Positions 32,455 to 43,199 of a stretch of DNA of 64,000 bases are shown in pieces. How positions within the stretch are numbered: position 1 is the first letter of the stretch; every line of letters begins with the position of its first letter. The stretch is from Ectobius pallidus (Eukaryota; Arthropoda; Insecta; Blattodea; Ectobiidae): the NCBI GenBank assembly GCA_964059195.1, contig CAXKWD010000001.1, positions 216,388,484 to 216,452,483 of the forward strand, given 5' to 3'. Both the position numbers and the translations under genes were made by a program. The notes beneath the pieces are model-generated. The model did no database searches, was not told where the DNA came from, and saw only the letters and a program-made list of their open reading frames with translations.

Positions 32455-33056
32455 TATTTTTAACACTTCCTACCACTGTAAGCTGCCTAGTGACAAAGTA
32501 TAATATACAACGTAATCTTATCTATAAATGAATTGTTAAACATAAAGCATTAACATATATAGCAGAAATCTATAGAATTATAAAACACTATGACAAATTA
32601 TAACAATGATGCCTATAAATACGCAGTGATCCCTTCAAAGCAAGAAGAACTAAATCCTTCAGCTTCTGCACGTCTAGTTGAAATTATTTCCAGATGTTAA
32701 CTACATGACGTGGAATTGTGCCTCGAGCTCCTATCAACATGCCGTATATTTTTATTTCTTTCAGGTGGTACTTTTCCAGGTAGTATGGAATTGTAGGTTC
32801 ATATATTAGTTGTTTCTCTTTATTGACCTCTGTGTTTTTCAAATCTTATAGTCGGGTCAAGAATGTATCCCTCTAACAAATCTTCAGCGTATACAAGCAT
32901 GTCAATACGGCGGTGGCTTCCGTTTGTGGCCACACCATGGATCTCCTCGAAGACTTTGAAACCTTTCTCACGTAGGAGGTCTGCAATTTCAGTTCGGATC
33001 TGATGATGCCTGGCGTTTCTCAGTAGCTCACCTTACGGGCAGGATCCCAGGACATT
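32455..33056 (-). mobile_element. R2-like LINE fragment with restriction-like endonuclease end
   Basis: On the minus strand a frame from about 33035 reads LLRNARHHQIRTEIADLLRE, then KGFKVFEEIHGVATNGSHRR and IDMLVYAEDLLEGYILDPTI. After a frameshift near 32830 it reads EVNKEKQLIYEPTIPYYLEK, then YHLKEIKIYGMLIGARGTIP and RHVVNIWK before a stop. The HH.IR..I..L and RRID spacing and the C-terminal YGMLIGARGTIP block are those of the restriction-like endonuclease domain in R2/R4-type retrotransposons. 5'-truncated and frameshifted. The limits are approximate. Confidence 0.75.
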
Positions 33057-33284
33057 AAATTTTAAATTTTAAAATTAATGCAATTGCTCAAATTTTATAG
33101 GGACATGTAAGGCCTACAAAATATTGGCAGTATTTGGATCAAGACTACAAAAGTGACCAAAATATGATTTTATATGCAAAACTCGCTTTGCTTGTTGGAG
33201 GCTTTGCCCCCAAACCCTCAGTGAGGTTGTTAGGAAAAGCTTTTTTTTCTGAACTGACACCGTATTGGAAATAAGAGTTGGCCT

Positions 33285-33362
33285 GCTCTGTGTTTGAACC
33301 TGGGACCTCCCAAATGCGAGTTCAAGACGCTATGATTTGAGTCACCTTGCTCGGTTTACGGA
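33285..33362 (-). repeat. tRNA-like SINE head
   Basis: Minus strand: GAGCAAGGTGACTCAAATCA (box A-like) and GGTTCAAACAC (box B-like), about 35 nt apart. A flanking GTTGGAGGCTTTGCCCCCAA suggests a longer retroposon. Confidence 0.5.
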
Positions 33363-33770
33363 AATTACTTCTATTGGTAGCAAGTCTAAAGATTTGTCAA
33401 AATGTATTGCAACTTCCAAATCCCTATGTGAACACTGTAGGTAATATTGCTGTCTACCGTTGCCATTGAAACAGAGCCCTTTTTTGGGAGGATTTTAGGG
33501 CTATAGATTAAAAAAAACTAACTTTTTGGAATTTTCCTGTGGTTTACAGCCTAAAAGCTATATGTGTACCAAATTTCAAGTTTCCAGCTCATCTGGAAGT
33601 GGGCAAACATTAATGTCAGAGAGTGAGTGAGTCAGTCAGTCATGTGACTTTATATTATAGGGATAAAAACGGTCTGATTAGAATAACAAGTATGTAATTC
33701 GTGTTTACTATGTGTTTGTGGTGAGAATGGAGGTCAGGACATATGACATGTCATAAACATCTGAACCCTA

Positions 33771-34720
33771 TTCATCAGTTTTAAGCAAAACATACTGAAG
33801 TGAAGATTAATCTAACATTTAAGTTAGAAGTAAGTTACTGTACTACTAAAAAATCTTAAATATTACAACCCTTATTACCATCAGTGGACAAAATGTCTGG
33901 TTTATATAATAACTGTGGAAGGAGGACCAGAAAGACAACTATTTTATGTAACACTAACTGTGCTGCTCGACATTTTCTGGTCCCTTCTCCCCTCTGTTCC
34001 AGCCCGCTTTGTTCTATCTCCTGCATACACAAGTTGTACCAACTTTCCAGCAAACAAAAGAAGCTACCAAACTTTTCGTAAAGATCCACAGTTACACTGT
34101 TCCACCTTTTGTGTAGGAAAATGCTTTTTCTTTCGTATTTTATTTTGTTTTTCAGTAATGCATCTCCCCTAACTTCTCAACTGCCTAACCCTTTCAACTA
34201 CTCTATCTTTTGTCTAGTAGTACTGAATCCTAACTTTTCTACACTGCTTTCAACTTCTTTTGTGTAACAGTTTCTTTTGTTGAATTATGAAACTTTATGT
34301 GATGGCAACCATGAAATTACAAATTTGCATATGTAAGGTGTTCTACTTTGAGGTGGAACAATCTTGTTGTATATGAAAAGAAAATCTCACTTCTATTAGA
34401 TTAACGTTACTACAATCTATTATAGCAAACTCTGCATGAGTTAGTACTTTTGTTTTCTTTCTTTCTTCTGTTGTAGCTATTGAGTTCTATCTCCCATCTA
34501 ACTTTAATTTTCATGTTTTAATTCTCTTAACCTCGATCTTAATTAATTTTATTTGATATAAAAATTACTTTTAGGAAATTTTAAATAATATTAAAGTCAT
34601 AAATGCCCTGTTTGATTCTACCCAAAGAATGGACTGTTAAAATTTATACTATCTTTCAAGTTATGTGTAAATAAATTTACATACATACATATACCTGTGA
34701 TATATATTTATATATACATG
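33771..34720. other. intronic stretch without recognised elements
   Basis: No inverted ends, coding remnant or RNA gene supported. Confidence 0.4.
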
Positions 34721-34721
34721 C

Positions 34722-36021
34722 TTCAGACCTTGGAGAAGTTGCACTGAACAAATAATAACTTTGAAATTAGTCATGGCATATTACAAAAAACGTAACAAGC
34801 CTCTGTCAATAACATTTATAGATTTCAAGAAAGCATATGACTCCATCCATAGATCATCATTAATAAAAATTTTAAGACATTGTGGTCTTCACCCAAAGCT
34901 AATCAAATTGGTGGAACTTACTCTAACTAATACAATTTCTAAAATAAAGTTCAGAGGAGAACTTTCTGAACCTTTCTTGGTAACAACTGGTCTGAGACAG
35001 GGCGACGGTCTGTCCCCTCTTCTTTTTAACTGTGCATTGGAGTACGTTATGAGGGAATGGTACAGAAACAATCCGAAAAATATAAAAATTGGAACCCAAA
35101 AGGACAATATACAGTTAAATTGTTTAGGATTTGCCGATGATCTAGCATTTCTGGCCAATGATATTCAGGAAGCAAAACGACAAATTAAGTCTCTGCATGA
35201 AATAGCCCAAAATATTGGTTTAAAAATTTCATTTGAAAAAACAGAAATAATGCTAACTCAAATGCCGCTAGCAAACAAAATTGAGGTGGGAGGCCAAGAA
35301 ATAAAAATTGTAGAAAAATTTAAATATTTAGGTGAAATAATCACTTACAACATGAATGAGAAACCAGCATGGCAAAATAGAATAGATAAACTGGTTAGAG
35401 CACAGCATGTTACCAAGAATACATACAATAAAAAGTGCCTCTCAATAGCAACCAAATTGAAACATTATAAAACAGTGACTCAACCGCAAATCACGTATGC
35501 ATGTGAAACACTATTCAAAACAACTAACACAGTTGCAATAGATAAGAGTACTCAAGGTAGAAAGGAGAATAGTAAGAACCTGTTTAAACAAAAATTACCA
35601 AGTAAATGGAGTCTGGAAACTAGCTTCTAATGAAACAGTATATAAAGAAATAGAACCAGTGACAAGTACAATGAAAAAAAAACGAATATCATTTTTGGGA
35701 CATATTTTACGGACACCAGAAAATAGAATTAGCAGAAAAATAATAGAAAAATTATGGAAGAGTAAGAGTAAGAAAAATATAAGATGGATTACAGAACTTA
35801 AGGAAGATATGGCAGAGCTACATATTACAGTAGAGGATTTAATATACAAGACAGACACACTCAAGATATTGAAAGACAAACACACTACACTACAGATGAA
35901 AATCAACAAACAGAGAATAGGAAGAGTAGTTCCAGAAGCAGAAAGAAAATTGCGGTCAGAAAGGATGAAGAAGTACTGGGCTGACAAAAAGAAGAAAAAC
36001 CTCAACCAGAAACCTGACTAA
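34722..36021 (+). pseudogene. LINE reverse transcriptase, one-base frameshift
   Basis: The first frame (to 35630) contains FRPWRSCTEQI, FIDFKKAYDSIHR (catalytic Asp), GLRQGDGLSPLLFN and GFADDLAFLAND (FADD catalytic pair). Homology then continues in another frame as LKVERRIVRTCLNKNY ... KKRISFLGHILRTPENRI ... RKLRSERMKKYWADKKK to the stop at 36021. Comparison with 8140-8170 (GACAAAATCCTGAAAGTAGA) places one extra base near 35547 (GATAAGAGTACTCAAGGTAG). Endonuclease and N-terminal RT fingers are missing. Confidence 0.93.
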
Positions 36022-36052
36022 AGTGGTCCTATGAAGGCCAAAAAACTAAAAT
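34722..36052 (+). mobile_element. 5'-truncated non-LTR retrotransposon
   Basis: About 1.33 kb from the RT palm to the 3' end (TGGTCCTATGAAGGCC, then AAAATTAATT). ATACATGC flanks both sides (ending at 34721 and starting near 36049), a possible 8-bp target duplication. Two further 3' fragments of the same or a close family lie at 8.06-8.66 kb and 20.95-21.2 kb. Confidence 0.9.
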
Positions 36053-36126
36053 TAATTAATACATGCATATATACAAAAAGAACATCTTTTATCTGAAACA
36101 CTTTTAACCAAAATACCATTTAACAA

Positions 36127-36200
36127 AAAAGGAAAAAAAACAACAAAACAACAACAAAAAACACAAAAAAAAAAAAAAAAAAACAAAAAAAAAACAAAAA
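36127..36200. repeat. A-rich simple tract with CAA units
   Basis: Long A runs broken by single C residues. Confidence 0.9.
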
Positions 36201-36647
36201 GTCTGTAATCATATACTGTGTATGTAGGCTATATTTCAAACCCTTGGTTTACCACACAGGGAAGGAATTCTTTGATGGGAGAGGGAAATCTCCACATCTC
36301 CCTCGTTAACCTGTTTGTATGAATAGAAAACGAGTGGGAAAAGGCATGTCCCAAGATGAGTAATGGAACGCAAGGGCTCTGATCTTGTCCGCCTCCATCC
36401 CTTATCTATTGTAAAGGCACATGCCAACTCTGTTTGTTTCTTTTATTTGTTCACATCAGTCATGTGCTAGTACTTGTCCGTGCAGTGGTAATCAAACATT
36501 TTTTGTGAAACATTTTTATCGCTCAACAAACGGAAATGGGTCGTGATAATGACAAAAGAAAAGTTAGGCACAGTTAAAAGAATTTAAAATGTTGAGATTT
36601 TGCATTCTGTTGCAGCTGATTTTAGTGTTTGTGTTTCCACTGTTTAT

Positions 36648-37730
36648 TAAATTTAAAAAAATTAAAAAAATAAATAAATAATAATAATAAATAAATAAAA
36701 AATAAACTCTGTGGCACTACATCCCTGAAGGGACTAGGCCTAACACCCGATCGTTGCGTCATCTACCATACGCAGATGGCAGGATTGGGGGGCATGTGAT
36801 CACTAGACTTCGGACTTTTAGGTCGCTAAAATGCTGTTTTAGGTACCTAAAATAGGCTCTAAAAATTGGAAAATAGGTTCTAAAAATCGTAAAATAGTCT
36901 CTTATGAAATCGTTAAGTTGCCAATTTTCTGAAATATCTCAATTGCAATGCAGAATATTATATTTATTGAATTCACCATTAATCAATAATCATGATAAAA
37001 CACAGATATAGGCCTATGGTACACAGAATTATACAGACCTATTACTAGGGCCTGTATTACTACCATAACAGTGAAAACCTAATCCCTGCGCCCAGAAGCT
37101 ATGTACCTTAGCATATTCAACCCCTTGTATCCCTCAGTGATTCAGAAAACTACTTTTTTTTCTGCATGTGGAAATCAGGAGAAAAAGACTACATTTTCTT
37201 GGGAATTCCAAGGAATTTTTCCCCTATACACGAAACATTCCTTACTATTTAACCAACTCACAAATGTGTCATGTATTGCACATTCCGAACTAAAAATTTA
37301 GTACGTACTGAAAACAAATGATAGAATTTATAACAAAAAGTAACTTATTTTGAACTTTAGAGGAAAAAACAAGCAAGAAGGCAATATTAGGCTCTAACGT
37401 AAAAATAGGCTGTTTTAGGTCCTATAAAAGTATCAGTTTTAGGCATAGTTACTTATGAAACATGCATATACAAGTTTTCGTCCATATATCACTTAAGGAT
37501 TAAAATAGGTTTTTACCTAAAATCCGAAGTCTAGTGATCACCCACAGCTGTTAATGGTGGTTTCCATGACGGGAGCCACTACTTCTCTATCAAGTAGCTC
37601 TTCAGTTTGAATCACTCCGTTCCAAATGGAAACCTCCCTACCTCAGAAAAATCCGAGGAGGTACCAGGGATAGAACCCGGGCCTGCGGATCTTTAGTCAG
37701 AGACACTAACCACGAGACCACACAGGCGGC
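36648..37730 (-). repeat. tRNA-derived SINE, copy 2, split by hAT element E
   Basis: Minus strand: box A-like TGTGGTCTCGTGGTTAGTGT and box B-like GGGTTCTATCCC near 37680, body as in copies 1 and 3, AT-rich tail at about 36648-36700. Possible flanking repeats TTCCACTGTTT / CTTCACTGTTT. Positions 36804-37533 are a later insertion. Confidence 0.88.
36804..37533. mobile_element. hAT-like MITE family E in a SINE
   Basis: 730 bp with ends TAGACTTCGGACTTTTAGGT and its inverse. The 8-bp target duplication GTGATCAC (36796-36803, 37534-37541) is itself a palindrome. The intact SINE at 43374 shows the site without insertion (GCATGTGGTCAGC). TAGGT.CTAAAA motifs recur inside. Confidence 0.94.
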
Positions 37731-38175
37731 CTTCACTGTTTCTGATTTCTCTAAAAATGACATTTTAACTTTTATCTGGAAATTTGGTTACATCCGAACC
37801 CCTCCCCCCCATTCTTTGTTTTGGTTGACAGAGATTCTACTGATACATACACATATATTACACTAACAATTTCATAATGTTTATGCAGACTACTCAACTT
37901 TCACAGTCAAATGTCATTGTTTTGAACATTCTCATTATTCTTCCTAATGGGATTGTTTAACGAACTGAAAGGAATTCTTTGTTACCTACAGGACACTACA
38001 AAAGCTCTCACTATGAAGGCAGCATGCCATTATGTCCATACTTCTATGTTTATACTGCAAATCCCTATCTTAATATGGTTGCAAAAGAGACATTTCAGTG
38101 AACGTATAAGTTTTTTAATAGTTATTTCATTTGTCTCGAATGCAAATACAGGATGTTTCAGAAGTGGTGCTAAAT

Positions 38176-38681
38176 CAGGGTGTCCAGTGAGGCAAGCCGA
38201 AGAAATTCAAGCATAATTGAAGGATTTCAAGGCTTGAATTTCCAAAATTCAAAACAAAAGCTTTATTTACTAATATTAAAAATGTATGAACATAGGACAC
38301 AATGAGTGAATATTAATTACTAATATTTCTGAAAATGGTAAAATTTTCGTAAAAACTATCAACTTAAAAAAATATTAATGACTAATATTTCGGAAAATGG
38401 TAAAATTTTCGTAAAAACTATAACTTAAAAAAATATTAATGACTAATATTTCTGAAAATGGTAAAATTTTTGTAAAAACTATCAACTTAAAAAATATATT
38501 AATGACTAATATTTCTGAAAATGGTAAAATTTTCGTAAAAACTATAAACTTAAAAAAAATATTCTCGTAATTTTTCCCGAAGGTTCACAAAATTCAAGCA
38601 TAATTCCAGGATTTTTCCCGACATGGAAAATTCAAGCATAATTCCCGATTTTCCCGATTTTCAAGGCTGCTGGACACCCTG
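38176..38681. mobile_element. MITE family S (CAGGGTGTCC ends, 5-bp TSD), copy 1
   Basis: 506 bp, ends CAGGGTGTCCAG and CTGGACACCCTG, flanked by TAAAT on both sides. TTCAAGCATAATTCC and TTCCCGATTTTCC motifs lie inside. It contains a four-copy tandem repeat. Confidence 0.88.
38311..38565. repeat. tandem repeat, about 62-bp unit, four copies
   Basis: The unit ATTAATGACTAATATTTCTG then AAAATGGTAAAATTTTCGTA and AAAACTATCAACTTAAAAA is repeated four times with a few substitutions, inside element S1. Confidence 0.93.
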
Positions 38682-38934
38682 TAAATGTTTAAGAAGTGAA
38701 TACGAAGGGAAACAAGAAAGTGCTAGTATACATGGGTCCACAAATTAACCATTTACAAGATAAAGCCTTTTTTGTGGTTAGGGGCTCCTCTTGAGCATTC
38801 CTAATGAGTACTTGTTACTACAGCCTAGGATTTAGATGAAATTGCTTCTTTTTCTAGTAACACAGAAAAATAGCTACTATTTGCATGTCTTTTACATTAA
38901 ATGAAGCCTTTTTACATTATATTTGTTAGGGCAA

Positions 38935-39045
38935 TTTCTTCTTCTTCTTCTTCCTTTTTATTTATTTTATTATTATTAATTTTTTATTTATTTGATTATT
39001 ATTAATATTATTATTATTATTATTATTATTATTTTGTATTTTGTA
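38935..39045. repeat. simple repeats: CTT and ATT tracts
   Basis: TTCTTCTTCTTCTTC then (ATT)n around 39003-39035. Confidence 0.93.
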
Positions 39046-40112
39046 TTTTTTTGTGAGAGCGTTTCTTATACAATTTCCATTTTTAATGCATTTTAGTTCA
39101 ATTTTGTGCAGAAAGTTTCAATAATGCAATGAACGCCGCTTAATGTAATCACAGATAGTATTATCAATCAGCTAATGTTATCATTTTTATTAAATCCCGT
39201 AAGGATTAATAATCATACATTGAAAAAAAATGCTGTTTATTGTTATCAAAACTTTGGTTTATGTTATCACATTTTCCTTTTTGTGGTTTTATTTCCAAAT
39301 ACTGTACGTCATTCAGAATTTCGTTTTTAAGGATTTTGTTTCTAACTCAACTGTATTGTGTTGTACTGGAGGTAGCAATTCTGTTCCCAACTCACAGGAT
39401 GACCAGTTCAAGGGGGTGGCAATAACTAACTTTCTCTTTTAAGCAATAAAACATGTTTCACCCCACAGTTAAGCTGCAGCTTTTGATTTATGAAGATAAC
39501 AGTGTTGACATGCAGTGATGGCTAGCGTAAAATGAAAAGACTTAAAAAGACAGGTGTTCGTACTTGAATTCAAACAAATAAGAGAATGGCTCATGTGGAA
39601 CACAGATGTTAAGAAGATTCAATGCCAACTTTAAATAAAGAAAAACACTAGAAGAAACCAGAAGCATCGGAATGTTTCTGTGCACTTGACTGAATAGTAC
39701 GTTTGTACATTACTTGAATTTAATACTACAAGCATTAATTAAAATTACCATTCTAAATAATAACAGAAACTTGAAAACCTCTTTCTTTGCACTAAGTAAA
39801 TTTAGAAAATAAAAATTACTTTCAGACATTTTAAAATAATCTTAAAGGCTCTTTAGAAGGATTTTTAAGTCATAAATGCCCTGTGCATTTTTTTTTTTTT
39901 TTTTTTGGTAATTTATAGCAGTGGTTCCCAAACTATGGATCGCGAACCCCTGGTGGGTCGTGGGAGCAATTTTGGTGGGTCGCAAAAATGGCGAGAAAAA
40001 TTAAACATGTTTTCAATATAAGGAAAGAGTGTTTAATTTAATTTAATTTGTAAATAAAAAACAACAGTTTCACAAATCTCATTAATTTTTTTTTTTTTTT
40101 AAATAAAATGTA

Positions 40113-40872
40113 CAGTCGGTCAAATAAAAAAAGTCGGGTGGTATTTGATTAAGTATCACGAACGAGCATATGCGAATGTACAGGAAGACTTAAGGTTAGG
40201 TTCACACCTGCCTCTTGTCTCTCCATGTATTTTTTTGATTATTTAGTCAGTTTTGTTCCAAAACGATCATGTATAGAAGGCTGTGGCTATATGTCTCACA
40301 TCCGCCATATTCTTGGTTGCAAATTCTTATAATATTAATAATTAATAAATTCGCAAGGAATATGATTATTCAAGGAGCATTTTTTAAAGATTTTATTTTA
40401 TAATACCGGTACTTGCAGTGCAAAATCAATAACTTACGTTCAACTTCAGCCACCAATCAAGCATCGAAATACAAGGCCGGCCAGATCCACGATTCCTATG
40501 AAAACTTCCGGTCACATTATAGTGAAGTACCCACCTCTTTAAGAAATATGGAACCTTCTCGCTGCTTCAGAGGCCGAAAAATGCAGGTCTGTTACAGCCC
40601 TAACTACACTTTCTCTCAAGCTAGCATTTGTATGTGGTGCGATGACAAAGCAAAATGAATTATGACAATACATTAAGTTGAATATCGTGTATTGCGCTTT
40701 CCGCGTTTTTCATTTTTCCCTCGTTGTTCATTTCTTCCCTCCTGTCGCATGGCCTCATATGTTCCGAAAATGACCTGTATTTTATGTTTTTTATAGGGAA
40801 CTTGTGAACTAATGCGATAAAACTTTAATTTTAACTGCATACGAATCCCAACGTTTTTTATTTGACCGACTG
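40113..40872. mobile_element. Tc1/mariner-type MITE with CAGTCGGTCAAATAAAAAA ends
   Basis: 760 bp, TA at 40111-40112 and 40873-40874; 19-bp near-perfect inverted ends. The 81-codon frame inside (40413-40658) shows no transposase motif. Confidence 0.92.
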
Positions 40873-40960
40873 TACTAACTTAGTTGGACAATGTTCTTTA
40901 ATGAAATAACTTTTACCATTTTTATTTCAACTGTGCTTTCTCAGCAGGGCATTTGAACAC

Positions 40961-41188
40961 AATAAAACTGTAGCAAGATTGAGATCGGAAATATACACAC
41001 AAAACTTCACTAAAAAGGTATATTTACCCAGAATGATCATTTCAACGGGTCTTCCCGCCATCATCAGCTGATTCCGAGTCGGAATCAGCTGATGATGGCG
41101 GGAAGACCCGTTGAAATGATCATTCTGGGTAAATATACCTTTTCAGTGAAGTTTTGTGTGTATATTTCCGATCTCAATCTTGCTACAG
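40961..41188. mobile_element. near-perfect palindromic foldback element
   Basis: Arms 40968-41077 and 41079-41188 are reverse complements over 110 bp with one mismatch noticed and a 1-nt centre (41078). The insertion, with AATAAAA on the left, sits between direct repeats ATTTGAACAC (40951-40960, 41189-41198). Confidence 0.93.
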
Positions 41189-41278
41189 ATTTGAACACTT
41201 CACTGCAAATTTCCATCTAATATTTATATTGACAATAAAACTATTGAAAGGCATATTAAAAACATGTGCTGTATTTTA

Positions 41279-41377
41279 TATAGCCTATATTGGTTATCGT
41301 TATGTAGTAGTGGGTCGTGAAAAAAGAATTATATAGCCTATATTGGTTATCGTTATGTAGTAGTGGGTCACGAAAAA
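41279..41377. repeat. 52-bp tandem duplication
   Basis: TATAGCCTATATTGGTTATC then GTTATGTAGTAGTGGGTC occurs twice with a 52-bp period at the inner right end of element H. Confidence 0.93.
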
Positions 41378-41929
41378 ATTTCTAGTCGAAGGTGGGTCCC
41401 AGGACAAAAAAGTTAGGGAACCGCTGATTTATAGGATGGAATAATATTCCAACAAAAGTGGCAATAAATTTAGGGTAGAGCAAGTTATGTGAGTGAAACG
41501 CATTTGAATTTTTAAATTAATGTATTTAATGAACCCTCATTGCCAGTACAGTAGAATTGGAAACAATTTCATATTATCAGATGAACACGGAACGATAATA
41601 ATTTACATGCACATAATTAAAACCAACTGATGCAATCACTCCAGGCCTCTCAATGCAAAGCCATCAATTATTATTTCATGCTCCAAGTACCTACAATTAT
41701 TATTTGATTGTTATTAAAAAATATTACTATACTCTTCAACTCTATGACTGAACAATGTCCATTACAGTTATCAAACTAAATGAGGTATAAAATCATATGA
41801 GTGGAAATTAATAATGTTGGGGAAAAATAGGTTTATGTATTCAAACTGATATCCATTCGTATCTTTCTCCTATTCCATTTTTTTTACCTTGAATGTAGAA
41901 CATGTTTTTATCCAACCCCTCAAGCCGGA

Positions 41930-42262
41930 CATTTAAATGCCAGGGAGACTCATGGATGTGAGACATGGTCGCTTACTCTTCAGGAAGAACATAATCTGAG
42001 TGTGTTCGAAAACAGGGGGCTTAGGAAAATATTTGGGCCTAAGAGAGATGAAAACGTGGACTGGAGAAAACTGCATAACGACGAGCTTCATAACCTGTAC
42101 TCTTCACCGGATATAGTAAGGATAATTAAATAACGGGGAATGAAATGGGCTGGACATGTAGCGTGCATGGGGGAGGAAAGGCATAACTCATAAATATTGA
42201 CTGGGAGACCTGAAAGGAAAAGACCACTTGGAAGACCTAGACGAAGGTGGGAGGACAATATT
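41930..42262 (+). mobile_element. LINE 3' fragment
   Basis: It encodes CETWSLTLQEEHNLSVFENR, then GLRKIFGPKRDENVDWRKLH, LYSSPDIVRIIK and, after a stop, KWAGHVACMGEERHNS, RKRPLGRPRRRWEDNI. Paralogous to 29030-29866. 5'-truncated, frame-broken. Confidence 0.87.
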
Positions 42263-42408
42263 TCAACACATATATATCCTGTAAATCGAACACTAACCGC
42301 AAATCTTTTTAAAAAAGATTGTGAATGAAAAACTGGGGTGGAAGTATTATTTGAATTCTGGACTCCTATTATCTGAATTTCGACATTTTGTAACATATTG
42401 GCTCAATA

Positions 42409-43173
42409 CAGGGTGTTAATGAATAACACCTAAATATTTTACCTATGTATAGAGGGGACATAGACAAGCAACTTTTAATAGTAGATGTTTGCTCTGAGGA
42501 TTCAATTTTTCCTGTTACAGCATAAAATCTCTAGGGCATGGCCGCTACCAAATACAATCTAGACCAATACAGGACACTTTGCGATATATCGGGGGACAAT
42601 ATTTTGAGCACCATCTAGTGGCCCAACCTGCTACTACTGAATACAATTGCAGTATCTAGATACATATATGTTAAACAGTTTTTAATAGAAGAGCCGAAAT
42701 AGCCAGACTCGGCATGTTATGTATAAGGGGTATCTACCTAATGGCTCAGAATAGCATATTACAGTTTATATATGTTTTGAATATATTAATTTTGCCCCAA
42801 GTTTCTAGGTTGTGCCACCAGGAGTGCTGCAAAATCTGTCCCCCATTTCTCTACCAGTAAGTGTCCGGTATTGTTTCTATAGTATTTGCCGCTACTGACT
42901 TCTAACATTTGAAATAATGCAAAACAAAGGAACTTCATTATTAATACTGTAGTTAAGAAAGAAGAAAAAAAAAAAAACTAATGCAGTGGCGACCAGACAT
43001 GTGATTAGTCTGTAAATTTAATTATTGACTTATGAGCACCAAATTGTAATGACTTTAATGCCATAAGCATACACATTTTACGTCATAGAGCAAAAATCTC
43101 TTAATAAAATTTTCTTGTCTATGTCCCCTCTATACACAGGTAAAATATTTCGGTGTTATTCATTAACACCCTG
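42409..43173. mobile_element. MITE family R, copy 2, with inner insertion
   Basis: 765 bp, CAGGGTGTTAATGAATAAC ends, TA on both sides (42407-42408, 43174-43175). Without the 339-bp insert at 42549-42887 and its duplicated 8 bp, it has the same layout as R1 and R3. Confidence 0.92.
42549..42887. mobile_element. small element X nested in MITE R2 (8-bp TSD)
   Basis: 339 bp between perfect repeats GCCGCTAC (42541-42548, 42888-42895). Imperfect inverted ends around AATAC.GGACACTT and GGGGGAC. R3 (near 60010) shows the unbroken site (GCCGCCAC in reverse complement). Confidence 0.88.
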
Positions 43174-43199
43174 TATAACACAATCCTTGTAGTAGCATC

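Larger units (their letters stand above)
32166..33770. repeat. composite of family B hAT-like ends with internal insertions
   Basis: The left end TAGGGTTCGGATGTTTATGA and the right end, an inverted copy of the same terminus (TCATAAACATCTGAACCCTA), enclose family B sequence at 32166-32450 and 33057-33180. In between lie an R2-like LINE fragment and an unclassified segment with a tRNA-like stretch. Flanks ATCATAAT and TTCATCAG differ, so this is not one simple insertion; two B copies in opposite orientation are more likely. Confidence 0.7.
39919..41426. mobile_element. hAT-like element family H, holding two inner insertions
   Basis: 1508 bp between perfect 8-bp repeats ATTTATAG (39911-39918, 41427-41434). 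Ends CAGTGGTTCCCAAACT and AGTTAGGGAACCGCTG with TGGGTCGTG / GGGTCACGAAAAA inside, a style common among animal hAT elements. It contains a Tc1-type MITE, a large palindrome and a 52-bp tandem duplication (41279-41377). Confidence 0.94.

Noticed and set aside
32158..33778. Single family B element from 32166 to 33770
   Set aside because: The flanks ATCATAAT and TTCATCAG differ and both termini are the same end inverted; reported as a composite instead.
40413..40658. Transposase in the Tc1-type MITE
   Set aside because: The 81-codon frame has no DDE motif or HTH pattern.
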